A DNA stretch of 36,598 nt from Planctomycetaceae bacterium (GCA_020426345.1 JAGQQE010000016.1:1-36598), one strand, 5' to 3'; shown: positions 25,778 through 34,660, numbered from the stretch's first letter. Numbers and translations are program-made. Notes: generated by a model not told the origin, from the sequence alone.

Positions 25778-26767
25778 ATGAAGACACCGTTTCGTTTATT
25801 GCCGACGCTTGCAGCCACCTGCGCGATGGTGATCGTGCCCGTGCATCTATCGGCTTTCGCGGCCACAGAAGATGCAGACAAAGTAAAATCGGAAACCACT
25901 GCAGCTTCGATTCAGCCCCAGTCTTCTTCCGGGACAGAATCGGAGGTCGCAGATGCATCCTCGGATGCGACCAGCCAGAACTACTTGCTGCGATATAAAT
26001 TCCAGACAGGTCAGAAACTGCGTTACAGCACGACCTCTGTCGCCACCGTCAATGGAAGTCGGCAGGAGCAGGTCACGTCCGATCAGACCGAGGTGCAGCA
26101 ACGACGTGTGTTCACCGTTGATGAGGTTGATGATAATGGGGTCGCCCACATCGCTATGCAGTATGAGCATATTCGAATGCAGTGGCAGTCCAATGGAAGC
26201 AAGCCCATCGTTTTCGATTCGACGATGAAGCCCGATGAGGTGCCTGTTATGTTTCGAATGACAGCCGATCGACTTCGCGGCAAGGCCACTCGCTTTCAGG
26301 TGATTGCGACAGGAGAAGCAAGCCCTGACGCTCATCTGGTGCTTCCGGCAAGTGCCGAAGAACCGCGTGATGATGATGCGGCGGGAACGTTCCTCATGCC
26401 TCTTCCTCAGGAACGAGTATCAGTCGGAGATTCATGGACGGATGTGCAAAAAGTCCGGGTGCGTGTGACAGACAAGATTACTCGCGAGATCGAAATTCTG
26501 CGTTCCTTTCGGCTGGAGAGCGTGAAGGACGGTGTTGCGCAAATCAAGTTTGCATCGTCTGTCCTCTCACCAGCCAACAGCCCATCCATCAGAACTCAGC
26601 TGATTCAGGCGACGCCTCAGGGGACACTGCAATTTGATATTGAAGAAGGGATCATGGTCGGCAAGCAGTGGAAGTTCGATCAAACGGTCATCAATGGAGC
26701 CGGGCAGAATTCTGTTGTGAGTTCCTTTGGAACTTACACGGAAAGTCTGATCCGCGACGACGAATAG
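25778..26767 (+). CDS. Secreted protein of unknown function (DUF6263-like)
   Basis: A 329-residue protein; ATG 25778 follows GAGG at about 8 bp, and an upstream in-frame ATG (25718) would only lengthen the N-region. A signal peptide (about 1-29, ending SAFA) precedes a polar Ser/Thr/Glu-rich linker. From about residue 70 the sequence reads NYLLRYKFQTGQKLRYSTTS..., with later blocks LPQERVSVGDSWTDVQK and ITREIEILRSFRLESVKDGVAQIKF, a beta-rich pattern that resembles the DUF6263 group of secreted proteins. No catalytic motif is visible. It converges with the cyclophilin gene. Family call is tentative, export is likely. Confidence 0.7.
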   Translation: MKTPFRLLPTLAATCAMVIVPVHLSAFAATEDADKVKSETTAASIQPQSSSGTESEVADASSDATSQNYLLRYKFQTGQKLRYSTTSVATVNGSRQEQVTSDQTEVQQRRVFTVDEVDDNGVAHIAMQYEHIRMQWQSNGSKPIVFDSTMKPDEVPVMFRMTADRLRGKATRFQVIATGEASPDAHLVLPASAEEPRDDDAAGTFLMPLPQERVSVGDSWTDVQKVRVRVTDKITREIEILRSFRLESVKDGVAQIKFASSVLSPANSPSIRTQLIQATPQGTLQFDIEEGIMVGKQWKFDQTVINGAGQNSVVSSFGTYTESLIRDDE

Positions 26768-26786
26768 ACAGGTTTGGTCTCCCGAC

Positions 26787-26821
26787 AAAAAAATGCCCCG
26801 CTCTTCGTGCGAAGGCGGGGC
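26787..26821 (-). terminator. Rho-independent terminator of the cyclophilin gene
   Basis: On the minus strand GCCCCGC/GCGGGGC (26815-26821 with 26795-26801) forms a 7-bp GC stem with a 13-nt loop, followed by ATTTTTTT (A7 at 26787-26793 on the plus strand). It starts 30 bp after the stop at 26852. The plus strand lacks a T-run after the stem. Confidence 0.88.
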
Positions 26822-26851
26822 GTGGGGCACACTCGGGTTCAGGACCACCGG

Positions 26852-27589
26852 CTATTCGATGATGGTTGCCTTTTTGACATAGTCAAGATTTGGAAAGCTA
26901 CCCTTCAGGTATTCGTTGCCGCTGGACTGGATTCGTCCCTGGTCGGGCTTTTCGCCATAGCCTGAATAGATCGCATCGACATTTTCCATTCCTTCAATGA
27001 CTTCGCCGAACGGGGCAAATCCATCGCTGTCCAGGAATGTATTTGCCTTGAAGTTGATGAACACCTGAGTCGTTCGGCTGTTAGGCAGCGCGGTTTTTGC
27101 GAACGTGATAAAGCCCCGTTCGTTACTCTGCTTCACAGGATCATCCTTCAGGTTACGGTCCCACTGGCCGTTGATCGCGGGATCTCCATTCAGTCCGAAC
27201 TGAACCATGAAGTCGGGCACAACACGGAAGAAGCGGCATTCATCATAGAAGCCACTCTTAACCAGGTCGTAAAACCGTTGCGCGCCGATCGGTGCCCATT
27301 CCCGGTTGACCTCAATTACAAAATCGCCCGCCGTGCTTTCGAATTTCACCTTAAAGGTGCCTTCCTGGGGGACGTTGGTACCTTCGTCCGTAGCCGTTGA
27401 TGCGGTTGCTGCGGCTCCCATCGGTGGAGGTGAGTTCGTGTTATCGCCCAGCGATTCCAGGGCATCAAGTGACTGCATTACGGGGGGAGCCGTTTCATTT
27501 CGGTTTGCACCGGAGCAACCGACTGCCAGGAAGGATGCTACCAGCAATGTCGGCAGGAGATCGCGTCGTGAAATTCGAGGCATGGTCAT
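26852..27589 (-). CDS. Cyclophilin-type peptidyl-prolyl isomerase, lipoprotein
   Basis: A 245-residue protein. The lipobox LAVGC puts the lipidated cysteine at residue 25, so it is likely anchored in a membrane facing the periplasm. A linker of about 55 residues precedes the cyclophilin domain: FESTAGDFVIEVNREWAPIG, GFYDECRFFRVVPDFMVQFG (active-site Arg and Phe), NSRTTQVFINFKANTFLDSD and FAPFGEVIEGMENVDAI. It catalyses cis-trans isomerisation of X-Pro bonds in folding exported proteins. An intrinsic terminator follows its stop. ATG 27583 is an alternative start two codons in. Confidence 0.93.
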   Translation of the reverse strand: MTMPRISRRDLLPTLLVASFLAVGCSGANRNETAPPVMQSLDALESLGDNTNSPPPMGAAATASTATDEGTNVPQEGTFKVKFESTAGDFVIEVNREWAPIGAQRFYDLVKSGFYDECRFFRVVPDFMVQFGLNGDPAINGQWDRNLKDDPVKQSNERGFITFAKTALPNSRTTQVFINFKANTFLDSDGFAPFGEVIEGMENVDAIYSGYGEKPDQGRIQSSGNEYLKGSFPNLDYVKKATIIE

Positions 27590-27778
27590 TAGAATGATCC
27601 GGGAGCAGAGTGAGCGTTTGGAATGAAATGTCGAAGGCTGCGACCACGAATGTGGTCTTTGCAGGAGCGGAGTATTTCTGAGTCAGCCGTCGCATTCAAG
27701 TGTGGGTTGACCTTCGGATGAGATCCGCTTCAATGTTGGCTGATCTCGATCGAAGCTATTGATTCAAAGGACGGGGAA

Positions 27779-28357
27779 ATGGGGCAGAAGAGAGTCTTAT
27801 TGCTGGCAGGTGATTTTGTTGAGGACTACGAAATCATGGTGCCATTTCAGACGTTGCTGACAGCAGGTTTGACCGTCCACTGTGTCTGCCCCGGCAAAAA
27901 AGCGGGTGAGCAGATCCGGACGGCGATCCATGACTTCGAAGGTGACCAAACCTACAGCGAGAAGCCCGGCCACAACTTCACTCTGAATGCAGATTTCGAA
28001 ACCATTGACCTGTCAGATTACGACGGCCTGTTGATTCCCGGTGGTCGAGCTCCCGAATATCTGCGACTGAACCCGCGGGTGCTGGAGATTGTGCGGACGT
28101 TCAATGATGCCAAGAAACCAATCGCGGCCATTTGCCACGGCCTGCAGATCTTAACAGCCGCTGGCATCATCAAAGGCAGACGCTGCACCGCTTATCCTGC
28201 CTGTGGCCCGGAGATTACTTTGGGTGGTGGCGAGTACATGCAAATTGACATCGACGGCGCGTTTGTGGATGGCAATCTCGTCTCGGCTCCTGCATGGCCA
28301 GCACATCCTGCGTTTTGCCGCGAATTTCTGAAGCTGCTGAGCGTGCCGTTTGGCTGA
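27779..28357 (+). CDS. DJ-1/PfpI family protein
   Basis: A 192-residue cytosolic protein with ATG 27779 after a GGGGA site. It has the flavodoxin-like DJ-1/PfpI fold: [21 protein letters not shown] (acidic residue E15 or E18 near the active site), [15 protein letters not shown], and the nucleophile elbow AAICHG with C119 and H120. Relatives include intracellular cysteine proteases, deglycase-type proteins and chaperones; the exact activity cannot be told from sequence. It is a single gene and ends 71 bp before the stop of the convergent 28429 gene, with a 14-bp tandem repeat between them. Confidence 0.93.
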   Translation: MGQKRVLLLAGDFVEDYEIMVPFQTLLTAGLTVHCVCPGKKAGEQIRTAIHDFEGDQTYSEKPGHNFTLNADFETIDLSDYDGLLIPGGRAPEYLRLNPRVLEIVRTFNDAKKPIAAICHGLQILTAAGIIKGRRCTAYPACGPEITLGGGEYMQIDIDGAFVDGNLVSAPAWPAHPAFCREFLKLLSVPFG

Positions 28358-28373
28358 TGTTCCGATGTGGCCC

Positions 28374-28443
28374 CAGTCACCGCGATTCAGTCACCGCGAT
28401 TCATTCACCGGGGATCAGCCACCGCGATTCAGTCACCGAGAAT
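28374..28443. repeat. 14-bp tandem repeat, 5 units, between convergent genes
   Basis: Five back-to-back units: CAGTCACCGCGATT (28374 and 28388, identical), CATTCACCGGGGAT (28402), CAGCCACCGCGATT (28416) and CAGTCACCGAGAAT (28430). The last unit overlaps the stop codon (28429-28431) and last codons of the minus-strand gene, so the array probably grew out of that gene's 3' end. A 14-bp unit is not a multiple of three. Confidence 0.9.
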
Positions 28444-29898
28444 GAATTCGCTGGAGTCCTCGAGATCGGCCACGGATTCATTCACGTCAAGAATCTGGCC
28501 AATGATCTGTTGTGGCGAGAGATCGTCACCAAAAGCCCGCGGATCCGTGCGTTTGATGATATCATTGATACCGGACTGGTTGAATCCGCGATATCCATCG
28601 TTACGTTCCAGAATCTCCAGGTGAGAGCCGATTGCGCCTTCTGCAAGAAAACGCTGCGCCTGTTCGTCAGTGATCCAATTGTTTTCCAGCGCTCGGGTAA
28701 TCTTGTATGGAGCAACGGCCCAGCGTTCGCCTTCCGTAAAGCATTGTTGCAGGTATGGTGTTTCCGTAAACGGGGGCATGCACCGCACTTTCTGCTTCAG
28801 CAGCTGTGCGCGGGCGAGATCAAAATCGAATTGACACTCAAGATGGTGCATGCCTGCCTGAAACACAGCTTCTCCATGCAGCGCACACCAGAGCCCAATT
28901 GTTCCGGGGGTATCGGTTTCATCCAGCGGCTGGTGGGCGAAATCATTCGAAAGTTCCGAAGCGGACAGGTCGACATCAGCAAAGATGACGATTCCGCAGG
29001 GACCGTGTTCCAGCACCTGAGCACCCCAGCCAGCCTCCGCGCCGGCGTAGAACCTCTCTCGACACTGGAATCCGAACTGTTCGAACACCGCGATCAGCCG
29101 GTGGAAAGATGTGCGACTGCTGCGATAAGTATGGTGATCGTGGTTGCCCCAACCCAGTCCCAGTGATTGTTGCCGCATGTACTGGACCTGAGCAGCTCGG
29201 TTACGCGATTGCCAGTAAGATCTTTCGGCACGGAAGAAAGCATCACAGGCCAGTTCCTGCCCGACGTCCAGGATGGCCTGATCGACAAGTCGCGTGAGTG
29301 CATCAAAGCCATGTTCCTCGGAAGGGAATGTCCGTTCACGATTGACGAATTCGTCGAAAACTGAAAGCGTTTTCACTCGTGTCTCAGCAGGAATCGTTAT
29401 GGAGCTGGCTGTCGGAGAGATACCGTGGCGTTCAACAACACCGAGACCGGCCGGAGCGTCCAGTTCAATGGTTGCCGAGCGAACGGGATCCAGCGGGCCT
29501 CCGTGTAGTCTGAAGGGAAAACGCCATCGATTGGCTGCCACGAAATCAGTGACGGAATCAACTTTCAGATAAACGTTGTCTCGATGACCATACTGAACCG
29601 GCGGCAGCAGGGCTCCGGAATGGGTGTACCAGTCGTTGCCAACTTCTCGGTAACCTGATTCCTCAATGCCACTCAACGACTGCAGCTCCAGGTGGTCAAT
29701 CCAGTCAATGAGTCGGCCGGAAACTCGGGAATTCAGCAGTCTGGAGAAATCGTTGAGCAGAGGGTTGTTGTGACAAAGTCGAGTCAACTGCAGGCCAATC
29801 CATTCGGCGGCCTCTGGCTCCGGCTTCCACTGGTGATTGCTCAGCGATTGATGTGTGCTCAGCGCTTGATTCTCTGGGCAACCATCGGGTGGACACAT
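28429..29898 (-). CDS. Uncharacterised 489-residue protein with a GNHDHHTYRSSR motif
   Basis: A long, clearly protein-like frame I cannot assign to a family. I place the start at ATG 29898; the frame continues to 30210 but that part is Arg-rich and atypical. The protein is soluble, with no signal or membrane helix. Residues 249-262 hold GWGNHDHHTYRSSR, a His/Asp-rich cluster that could bind metal. The region after it (TSFHRLIAVFEQFGFQCRERFYAGAEAGWGAQVLEH, then GIVIFADVDLS) reads like an alpha/beta domain of VOC or glyoxalase type, and GLWCALHGEAVFQAGMHHLECQFDF adds more His and Cys. The C-terminal third is helical. It is probably conserved in related bacteria. Function unknown; a metalloenzyme is a guess. 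Confidence 0.75.
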   Translation of the reverse strand: MCPPDGCPENQALSTHQSLSNHQWKPEPEAAEWIGLQLTRLCHNNPLLNDFSRLLNSRVSGRLIDWIDHLELQSLSGIEESGYREVGNDWYTHSGALLPPVQYGHRDNVYLKVDSVTDFVAANRWRFPFRLHGGPLDPVRSATIELDAPAGLGVVERHGISPTASSITIPAETRVKTLSVFDEFVNRERTFPSEEHGFDALTRLVDQAILDVGQELACDAFFRAERSYWQSRNRAAQVQYMRQQSLGLGWGNHDHHTYRSSRTSFHRLIAVFEQFGFQCRERFYAGAEAGWGAQVLEHGPCGIVIFADVDLSASELSNDFAHQPLDETDTPGTIGLWCALHGEAVFQAGMHHLECQFDFDLARAQLLKQKVRCMPPFTETPYLQQCFTEGERWAVAPYKITRALENNWITDEQAQRFLAEGAIGSHLEILERNDGYRGFNQSGINDIIKRTDPRAFGDDLSPQQIIGQILDVNESVADLEDSSEFILGD

Positions 29899-30280
29899 TC
29901 GCGAAACTCCAGCAGTTGACGCAGGGAAGAATTGGGGGGCCGTAACGATCTGTTTAGTGGGATTTGATCGAAATCCCCGGACCGTTACAACCAGATTCTT
30001 CAACAGATTCGATTTGTCATGGTACCTGGCCGGTACGTTCCGTCGTTTTCCACGACTGTCACCGTCCGTTTTCGTTGTAACCGGAACGACTGCTTTGCGC
30101 TGGATGGGCAGAACGTTGCGAATAATCAGAACCAGTCCCACAATCCGCGGCCGTCTGACCCGGAGGCTCTGTATCCAGCCGGAACGGCTTGGTTCCGACG
30201 CGGGAATCATCCGAAACTGATGATGTTGCGCTTTGCAGTCACGCAGATGTCACGGATGCTCTAACCACGGGAGACGCAGG
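29899..30280. other. 382-bp divergent upstream region
   Basis: It separates the starts of the 489-residue protein gene (minus) and the small secreted protein gene (plus), so it should hold two promoters. The frame of the minus gene stays open through much of it, but composition suggests non-coding. It contains the nested inverted repeat listed at 29942-29988. Confidence 0.45.
29942..29988. promoter_or_regulatory. Nested inverted repeat upstream of the 489-residue protein gene
   Basis: An inner perfect stem GGGATTT-GATCG-AAATCCC (29959-29977) sits inside an outer pair GTAACG (29942-29947)/CGTTAC (29983-29988). It lies 44-90 bp upstream of the chosen start on the minus strand, a position fit for an operator or a leader-RNA hairpin. 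No regulator can be named. Confidence 0.35.
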
Positions 30281-30763
30281 ATGCGACTCGCTCGATTCTT
30301 GCCGGCCTTCACAGCCGCTTTCATTTCTCTGCAGCCATTTGCGGCGGCTCAATCCCCCCCTCTGGCTCCTGTCCCTGACTCCTCAGGGATGCCGGTGATC
30401 AGTTCCCCGGAACTTCTTGAGGGATCTCCGGAGTTCAACGGGTTCTCCATCTATCGAGCTCATCCCGATTTGGGTGCTCCTGGTTCCGCGGCACATGGAT
30501 TCAGTCATTTCATGATGCCTCTTGATAAATATGGAACCTGGTACCGCCCCAGAGCTGCCACCCTGACACAATGTCAACGCTGTGCCCCGGACGATTTCCG
30601 GCCCCGCGGCCTCGGGCATCTGTTCGCTCGCCCGTGCGATGGATATCGCATGGATTATTCTCCTTACACATTAAACACGGGACGAAGCCAGTATGGTCCT
30701 TCGTACCTCGCTCGACAGCCGGATCCCCGATGCGTCGACTGTGACGAAACGCGGCACCACTAG
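30281..30763 (+). CDS. Small secreted protein with conserved-looking cysteines
   Basis: A 160-residue protein; ATG 30281 has GGGAG upstream and begins a clear signal peptide (MRLARFLPAFTAAFISLQPF, cut about residue 24). The mature part has a Pro-rich start, then a Tyr/Gly/Arg-rich body: DKYGTWYRPRAATLTQCQRC, FRPRGLGHLFARPCDGYRMD, YGPSYLARQPDPRCVDCDE. Cysteines at 98, 101, 119, 151 and 154 (two CxxC pairs and one single) could form disulfides or bind metal. I believe similar YRPR.../RPRG.../DPRC proteins recur in planctomycetes, but no function is known. Repeat copy 2 begins 13 bp after its stop. Confidence 0.72.
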   Translation: MRLARFLPAFTAAFISLQPFAAAQSPPLAPVPDSSGMPVISSPELLEGSPEFNGFSIYRAHPDLGAPGSAAHGFSHFMMPLDKYGTWYRPRAATLTQCQRCAPDDFRPRGLGHLFARPCDGYRMDYSPYTLNTGRSQYGPSYLARQPDPRCVDCDETRHH

Positions 30764-30775
30764 CCTAGCCTAGCT

Positions 30776-30884
30776 GTCCGTTGAACAACCAGGACAGGCA
30801 CACAGCAGGACAGGCACACAGCAGGACTGGAAACCATCGTGTTTGATGGTCTCCTGCTCGAGCCAGTCCCGTTTTTAACAGGCT
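30776..30884 (-). repeat. 93-bp dispersed structured element, copy 2 (with 16-bp duplication)
   Basis: Reverse-oriented counterpart of 13923-14015. The 24-bp identical block lies at 30848-30871. The 109-bp length is accounted for by an internal 16-bp tandem duplication (AGGACAGGCACACAGC at 30791-30806 and 30807-30822); without it the copy is 93 bp like copy 1. On the plus strand it can form GGACTGG (30824-30830)/CCAGTCC (30863-30869) enclosing ACCATC/GATGGT, followed by CGTTTTT, a terminator-like structure that could end the 30281 transcript. It has no coding capacity. Confidence 0.8.
30824..30876 (+). terminator. Possible intrinsic terminator within repeat copy 2
   Basis: Two stacked stems (GGACTGG/CCAGTCC outside, ACCATC-N6-GATGGT inside) end in CGTTTTT, 60 bp after the stop of the small secreted protein gene. 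The outer stem encloses an unpaired 12-nt bulge, so strength is uncertain. Confidence 0.4.
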
Positions 30885-31004
30885 TCCAGTCCATGGGCGA
30901 CGGTTTCCAACACGCCAGTTGGTCACGGAACAACGTACCATCAAAGTGATGGACTGAACCGGCAATCGCTGACATCACCGGAATGCATGTGGACGATTGC
31001 CCCG

Positions 31005-32681
31005 TCAGACTCGAGTTGCCGCCCATTCGGCCAGTTGTTCGCGGTTGATTTTAACGTTGTGACGCGTGTCAACGGGCAAGGCTCGGTGAAGCAGAAATGT
31101 CTGAATACACCTCGTGAGCGGGTGCGCGGCGGCAAGTTGCTTGAGTTCGTCAAGCAACGCCGCCACACGAGCTGGCGTCACCGGGTAGTGTCCTGCTTCG
31201 GGTTCCGCAACGATGACCGGAAGTTGAGTTCCCTTCGGTCCGATTCCGACCAGCGCACATCGATAGATGTGGGGGTGGTTGCTGACGATCGCTTCGCAGC
31301 AAACTGAATACATGGGGCCATCCTGCGCAAAGACGATGTGTGCTTTGCGGCCGCAAAACCAGAGCCGGGACTGGTCATCAAAATAACCCACGTCGCCCAT
31401 CCGATGCCAGAATGAATCTCCGTCTTTGATTTTCGCCATGGCCGTGGCATCAGGCCGTCTGAAGTATTCGCGAGTTGCCACGGGACCCTTCACGATAATC
31501 TCGCCAATCTGGCCTGTCGGAAGTGGTACCGCTTCGGAGATCTCCGAAATCGGTTCGAAACTCGCCTGAATAATCCGGGCTTCCATTCCGGAAAAAATGG
31601 TGCCAACACATGTGCCGTGACCATCAGCCGTCAGTGCAGCTGTCTCATTCAGGACTTGTCGACCACCAATGACGGCAACCGGGAGACATTCAGTTGCTCC
31701 ATAGGGCGTAAAGATATCTGCGTTGTCGCGAAGCGAACGAACCATTCTGCGGACGACGTGATTCGGAACTGGCGCGCCGGCGGAAAGAGTTCGATTGATG
31801 GTCGGCAGCGTAATGTTCTGATCTTCGCAGTAGCGGGCAAAACGATTCCACAATGCCGGTGAACCAAAGGCCTGAGTGACATTCTGATTGTGGATCGCCT
31901 CCAGCAGTTTGACGGGGTCGACATTCGCGGGCCGTGTCGGATCCATGTCCGGGATGACGGTCGTCGCCTGCATTGCGATGTTGAATAACGCAAACAGTGG
32001 AAATCCGGGCAGATCGGTTTCACCGGGCTGGACGTCAAAGCGATCTCGAATCAAATCGACCTGCGCGTTGAACATCCCATGTTCATAACAGACACCTTTC
32101 GGCGGGCCAGTGCTTCCACTGGTGAAAATGATGGCGGCATGATCGGTTGATTGTGTCTGTGGTAATTGTGCCTGAGAGTTGCGTCCGCCATCGATCAGCT
32201 GCTGGTAGGTCGACGCCTTTAAAATTGTCTTGCGCAACAGGTGATTGACTCGCCCGACCACGACATTGAACCGGGCATCTGCGAATCGTTTTCCCATACT
32301 GCGACGAATCGCATGGACCACGGGAATCGCGATGAATCCGTCGGGCTGAACTTCATCCAGACATTTGAAAATGCTGGACCGACCCATCCCAGGGTCAATC
32401 AAAGTGCAGACCGCGCCGGATCGAAATATTCCGAATGTGAGTGCGATGAATTCGAGCGATGGACGCACCATCAGGATCAGACGGTGACCTGGTCGCACGC
32501 CCATTTCGATCAGCCCGCGGGCGATCTGATCTGCTTCCTGATCCAGTTGTTGAAAGGTCAGATGCGTGTAGGCCACTCGCCCCTGATGATCCCTGCCCTC
32601 CGGGAAAACCACGGCACGCTGCTGAGGCGCCCTTGCTGCCGATTGTCGAAGCCGGTCAGCGATGTTCAGCTGCTTCGACAT
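31005..32681 (-). CDS. oleC: OleC-type adenylate-forming enzyme (beta-lactone synthetase-like)
   Basis: A 558-residue member of the ANL (acyl-CoA ligase/luciferase) family. The ATP-binding P-loop [10 protein letters not shown] is at 187-196; [13 protein letters not shown] is the A5-like motif and [23 protein letters not shown] the A7/A8 region. The block FPLFALFN...[16 protein letters not shown] (227-256) and the end [24 protein letters not shown] are characteristic of OleC, which turns beta-hydroxy acids into beta-lactones in long-chain olefin synthesis. General fatty acyl-CoA ligases lack these blocks. OleA, OleB and OleD homologues are not in the window, so the pathway is incomplete here. 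It starts 113 bp after the serA stop, same strand. Confidence 0.85.
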   Translation of the reverse strand: MSKQLNIADRLRQSAARAPQQRAVVFPEGRDHQGRVAYTHLTFQQLDQEADQIARGLIEMGVRPGHRLILMVRPSLEFIALTFGIFRSGAVCTLIDPGMGRSSIFKCLDEVQPDGFIAIPVVHAIRRSMGKRFADARFNVVVGRVNHLLRKTILKASTYQQLIDGGRNSQAQLPQTQSTDHAAIIFTSGSTGPPKGVCYEHGMFNAQVDLIRDRFDVQPGETDLPGFPLFALFNIAMQATTVIPDMDPTRPANVDPVKLLEAIHNQNVTQAFGSPALWNRFARYCEDQNITLPTINRTLSAGAPVPNHVVRRMVRSLRDNADIFTPYGATECLPVAVIGGRQVLNETAALTADGHGTCVGTIFSGMEARIIQASFEPISEISEAVPLPTGQIGEIIVKGPVATREYFRRPDATAMAKIKDGDSFWHRMGDVGYFDDQSRLWFCGRKAHIVFAQDGPMYSVCCEAIVSNHPHIYRCALVGIGPKGTQLPVIVAEPEAGHYPVTPARVAALLDELKQLAAAHPLTRCIQTFLLHRALPVDTRHNVKINREQLAEWAATRV

Positions 32682-32794
32682 GATCGGCCTGCTGTTGAGC
32701 GTTCAGAATGGACGGATTCACGCAAGACAGTGCAATGCCTCGGCATTCAGCGTGAATTCCTCGTCCCCAAAGAATGGTGTTGTGGATGTTTTAC

Positions 32795-34429
32795 TTAGCT
32801 CTGGCCCTGCCACGGGAGTTCGGCTGCCGCAGAAGGAAGTCGCACAAGCTCGACACCGCTGACCTCCGGATGTTTGAGCACCTGCGCGATGGCATCGGCG
32901 GACGGTTCGCTGTCCAGGTTCAGCACAGCAACAGAATCTCCACCCGGCTGAGCATGTTTTCTGCCCAGAGCCATGTGCGCAATGTTGACTTTGTGTTCGC
33001 CGAAGATCGTACCGATGTACCCGATCAGGCCCGGGACGTCCCGATGGCGATAGATCAGCAGAAGTCCGTCGAGATAGGCCTCGAAGTGGAATTCGCCGAG
33101 TCGCACCAGACGCAGGAACTGATTACCGAAGATTGTGCCTGACGCTTCGAACCGACCATGATCGGTGGTCAGCACGATCGAGATCATTGATGAAAAGTTT
33201 TCGCAGTCACCGCTGGAGGATTCTGTAATCGGAATTCCGCGCGATTGGGCGATTGCCGTGGCGTTGATGATATTCACAGACTGGTCGAGCGACCCTTCAA
33301 GCAGGCCGACTGTGAAAGAAGATGTCATCAGTCGTGTTTTGCGATTGGCTGCATCACCTCGGAAAATGATTTCAGCAGATTTCAGCCCCTGCCCTTTGAT
33401 CATCTGAGATCCAAGCAAACCCAGTCGATGGCTGAGGTCCAGGTAGTGCTTCAGGTCCTGCATCTCGGTCGCGGAAACCGGTGCCATATTAACGGCACAG
33501 CGGATTTCGTTTCGCAGCAGATAGCCGCAGACCATTTCGGCAGCCTCGATGGCAACCAGTTGTTGTGCTTCTTCGGTGGACGCACCCAGGTGCGGCGTGG
33601 CCAGAACTTGTGGCAGATCAACCAATCGTCGGTCTGTTGGAGGTTCTTCCACAAAAACATCAATCGCCGCGCCACCAACGTGGCCGGATTCGATCGCATC
33701 TGCGAGGTCATTCTCGTCGATAATGCCTCCACGAGCACAATTGATCAGCTGAACTCCCGGCTTCATTTTCTTCAGGCGTTCGGCATTGATCATGCCGCGG
33801 GTTTCGTTTGTCAGCGGCGTATGCACGGTGAGATAATCGCATCGGGTGATGATTTCATCGACGTCGCGAAACAGATCAATGCCCAATTCCTTGGCTTTGT
33901 CTTCGGACAAAAACGGGTCGTAACCCAGCACATTCATTTCAAAGGCAACGGCCCGCTGTGCAACGCTGAGCCCGATTCGTCCCAGACCAATGACGGCCAG
34001 CGTTTTTCCGGCCAGTTGTCGCCCCTGAAAGGATTTTCGATCCCATTTCCCGGCCTTCATGCTCGCGTGGGCCGGGCCGATGTTGCGCGAAAGCGCCAGC
34101 ATCATGGCGAAGGTGTGTTCGGCCGTACTGATGGTGTTACCAGCAGGTGTGTTCATCACCAGAATCCCGGCCCTTGTGGCGGCATCCAGGTTGATGTTGT
34201 CGACGCCCACGCCTGCTCGAGCGATTGCCTTCAGCCGTTTCTGTCCGTCCAGAATCTCCGGAGTCAGCGTGGTTCCGCTTCGGATAATGATCGCATCGCA
34301 CGACTGAAGTTCTTCGCGAACCTGTTCGGGCGTCAGGCCACTCCTGACAACGGGTTCGATCCCTTCGGTTTCTTCCAGAATCTTCAGACCAGCTTTGGAC
34401 AGACTGTCGGTAATGAGAACTCGGTACAC
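32795..34429 (-). CDS. serA: D-3-phosphoglycerate dehydrogenase
   Basis: A 544-residue long-type (ASB + ACT domain) enzyme, first step of serine synthesis: oxidation of 3-phosphoglycerate to 3-phosphohydroxypyruvate with NAD. GTG 34429 starts MYRVLITDSL as in relatives; a TTG two codons upstream (34435) is possible. The NAD-binding GLGRIG is at 148-153, the catalytic Arg at about 233 (CARGGIIDEND), Glu about 261 (VEEPP) and His 280 (ATPHLGAS). The intervening domain follows, and the C-terminal ACT domain (YRHRDVPGLIGYIGTIFGEHKVNIAHM) senses serine in many homologues. It lies upstream of the OleC-like gene on the same strand. Very secure. Confidence 0.97.
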   Translation of the reverse strand: MYRVLITDSLSKAGLKILEETEGIEPVVRSGLTPEQVREELQSCDAIIIRSGTTLTPEILDGQKRLKAIARAGVGVDNINLDAATRAGILVMNTPAGNTISTAEHTFAMMLALSRNIGPAHASMKAGKWDRKSFQGRQLAGKTLAVIGLGRIGLSVAQRAVAFEMNVLGYDPFLSEDKAKELGIDLFRDVDEIITRCDYLTVHTPLTNETRGMINAERLKKMKPGVQLINCARGGIIDENDLADAIESGHVGGAAIDVFVEEPPTDRRLVDLPQVLATPHLGASTEEAQQLVAIEAAEMVCGYLLRNEIRCAVNMAPVSATEMQDLKHYLDLSHRLGLLGSQMIKGQGLKSAEIIFRGDAANRKTRLMTSSFTVGLLEGSLDQSVNIINATAIAQSRGIPITESSSGDCENFSSMISIVLTTDHGRFEASGTIFGNQFLRLVRLGEFHFEAYLDGLLLIYRHRDVPGLIGYIGTIFGEHKVNIAHMALGRKHAQPGGDSVAVLNLDSEPSADAIAQVLKHPEVSGVELVRLPSAAAELPWQGQS

Positions 34430-34660
34430 GTGCAAATCTCTGAATCTTGGTTGAGTGATTGGATCGTGTTGGGCGGGTTGCAGCTCCTTTTCATCCAGCT
34501 GCGCATCCGCGGGGCACGTGTTCTAAGCGTAACGAGCCTAAATCACAAGAAGACGAACGTTTTCAGGGGAAACTTGTGACTGCCCGGAAACCATTCCTGG
34601 TTTTGAACGCAGGGATCCCGGGAGAAGACGCCGGGACGCCATGACGGCCGCCGGTTGTTG

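Noticed and set aside
28294-29166. 290-codon open frame on the plus strand
   Set aside because: It begins inside the DJ-1/PfpI gene, runs through the tandem repeat and lies opposite the 489-residue protein gene, whose codon use is better.
33245-34579. 444-codon open frame on the plus strand
   Set aside because: It lies opposite serA, which is certain; the composition (Cys/His/Arg-rich) is that of an antisense shadow.
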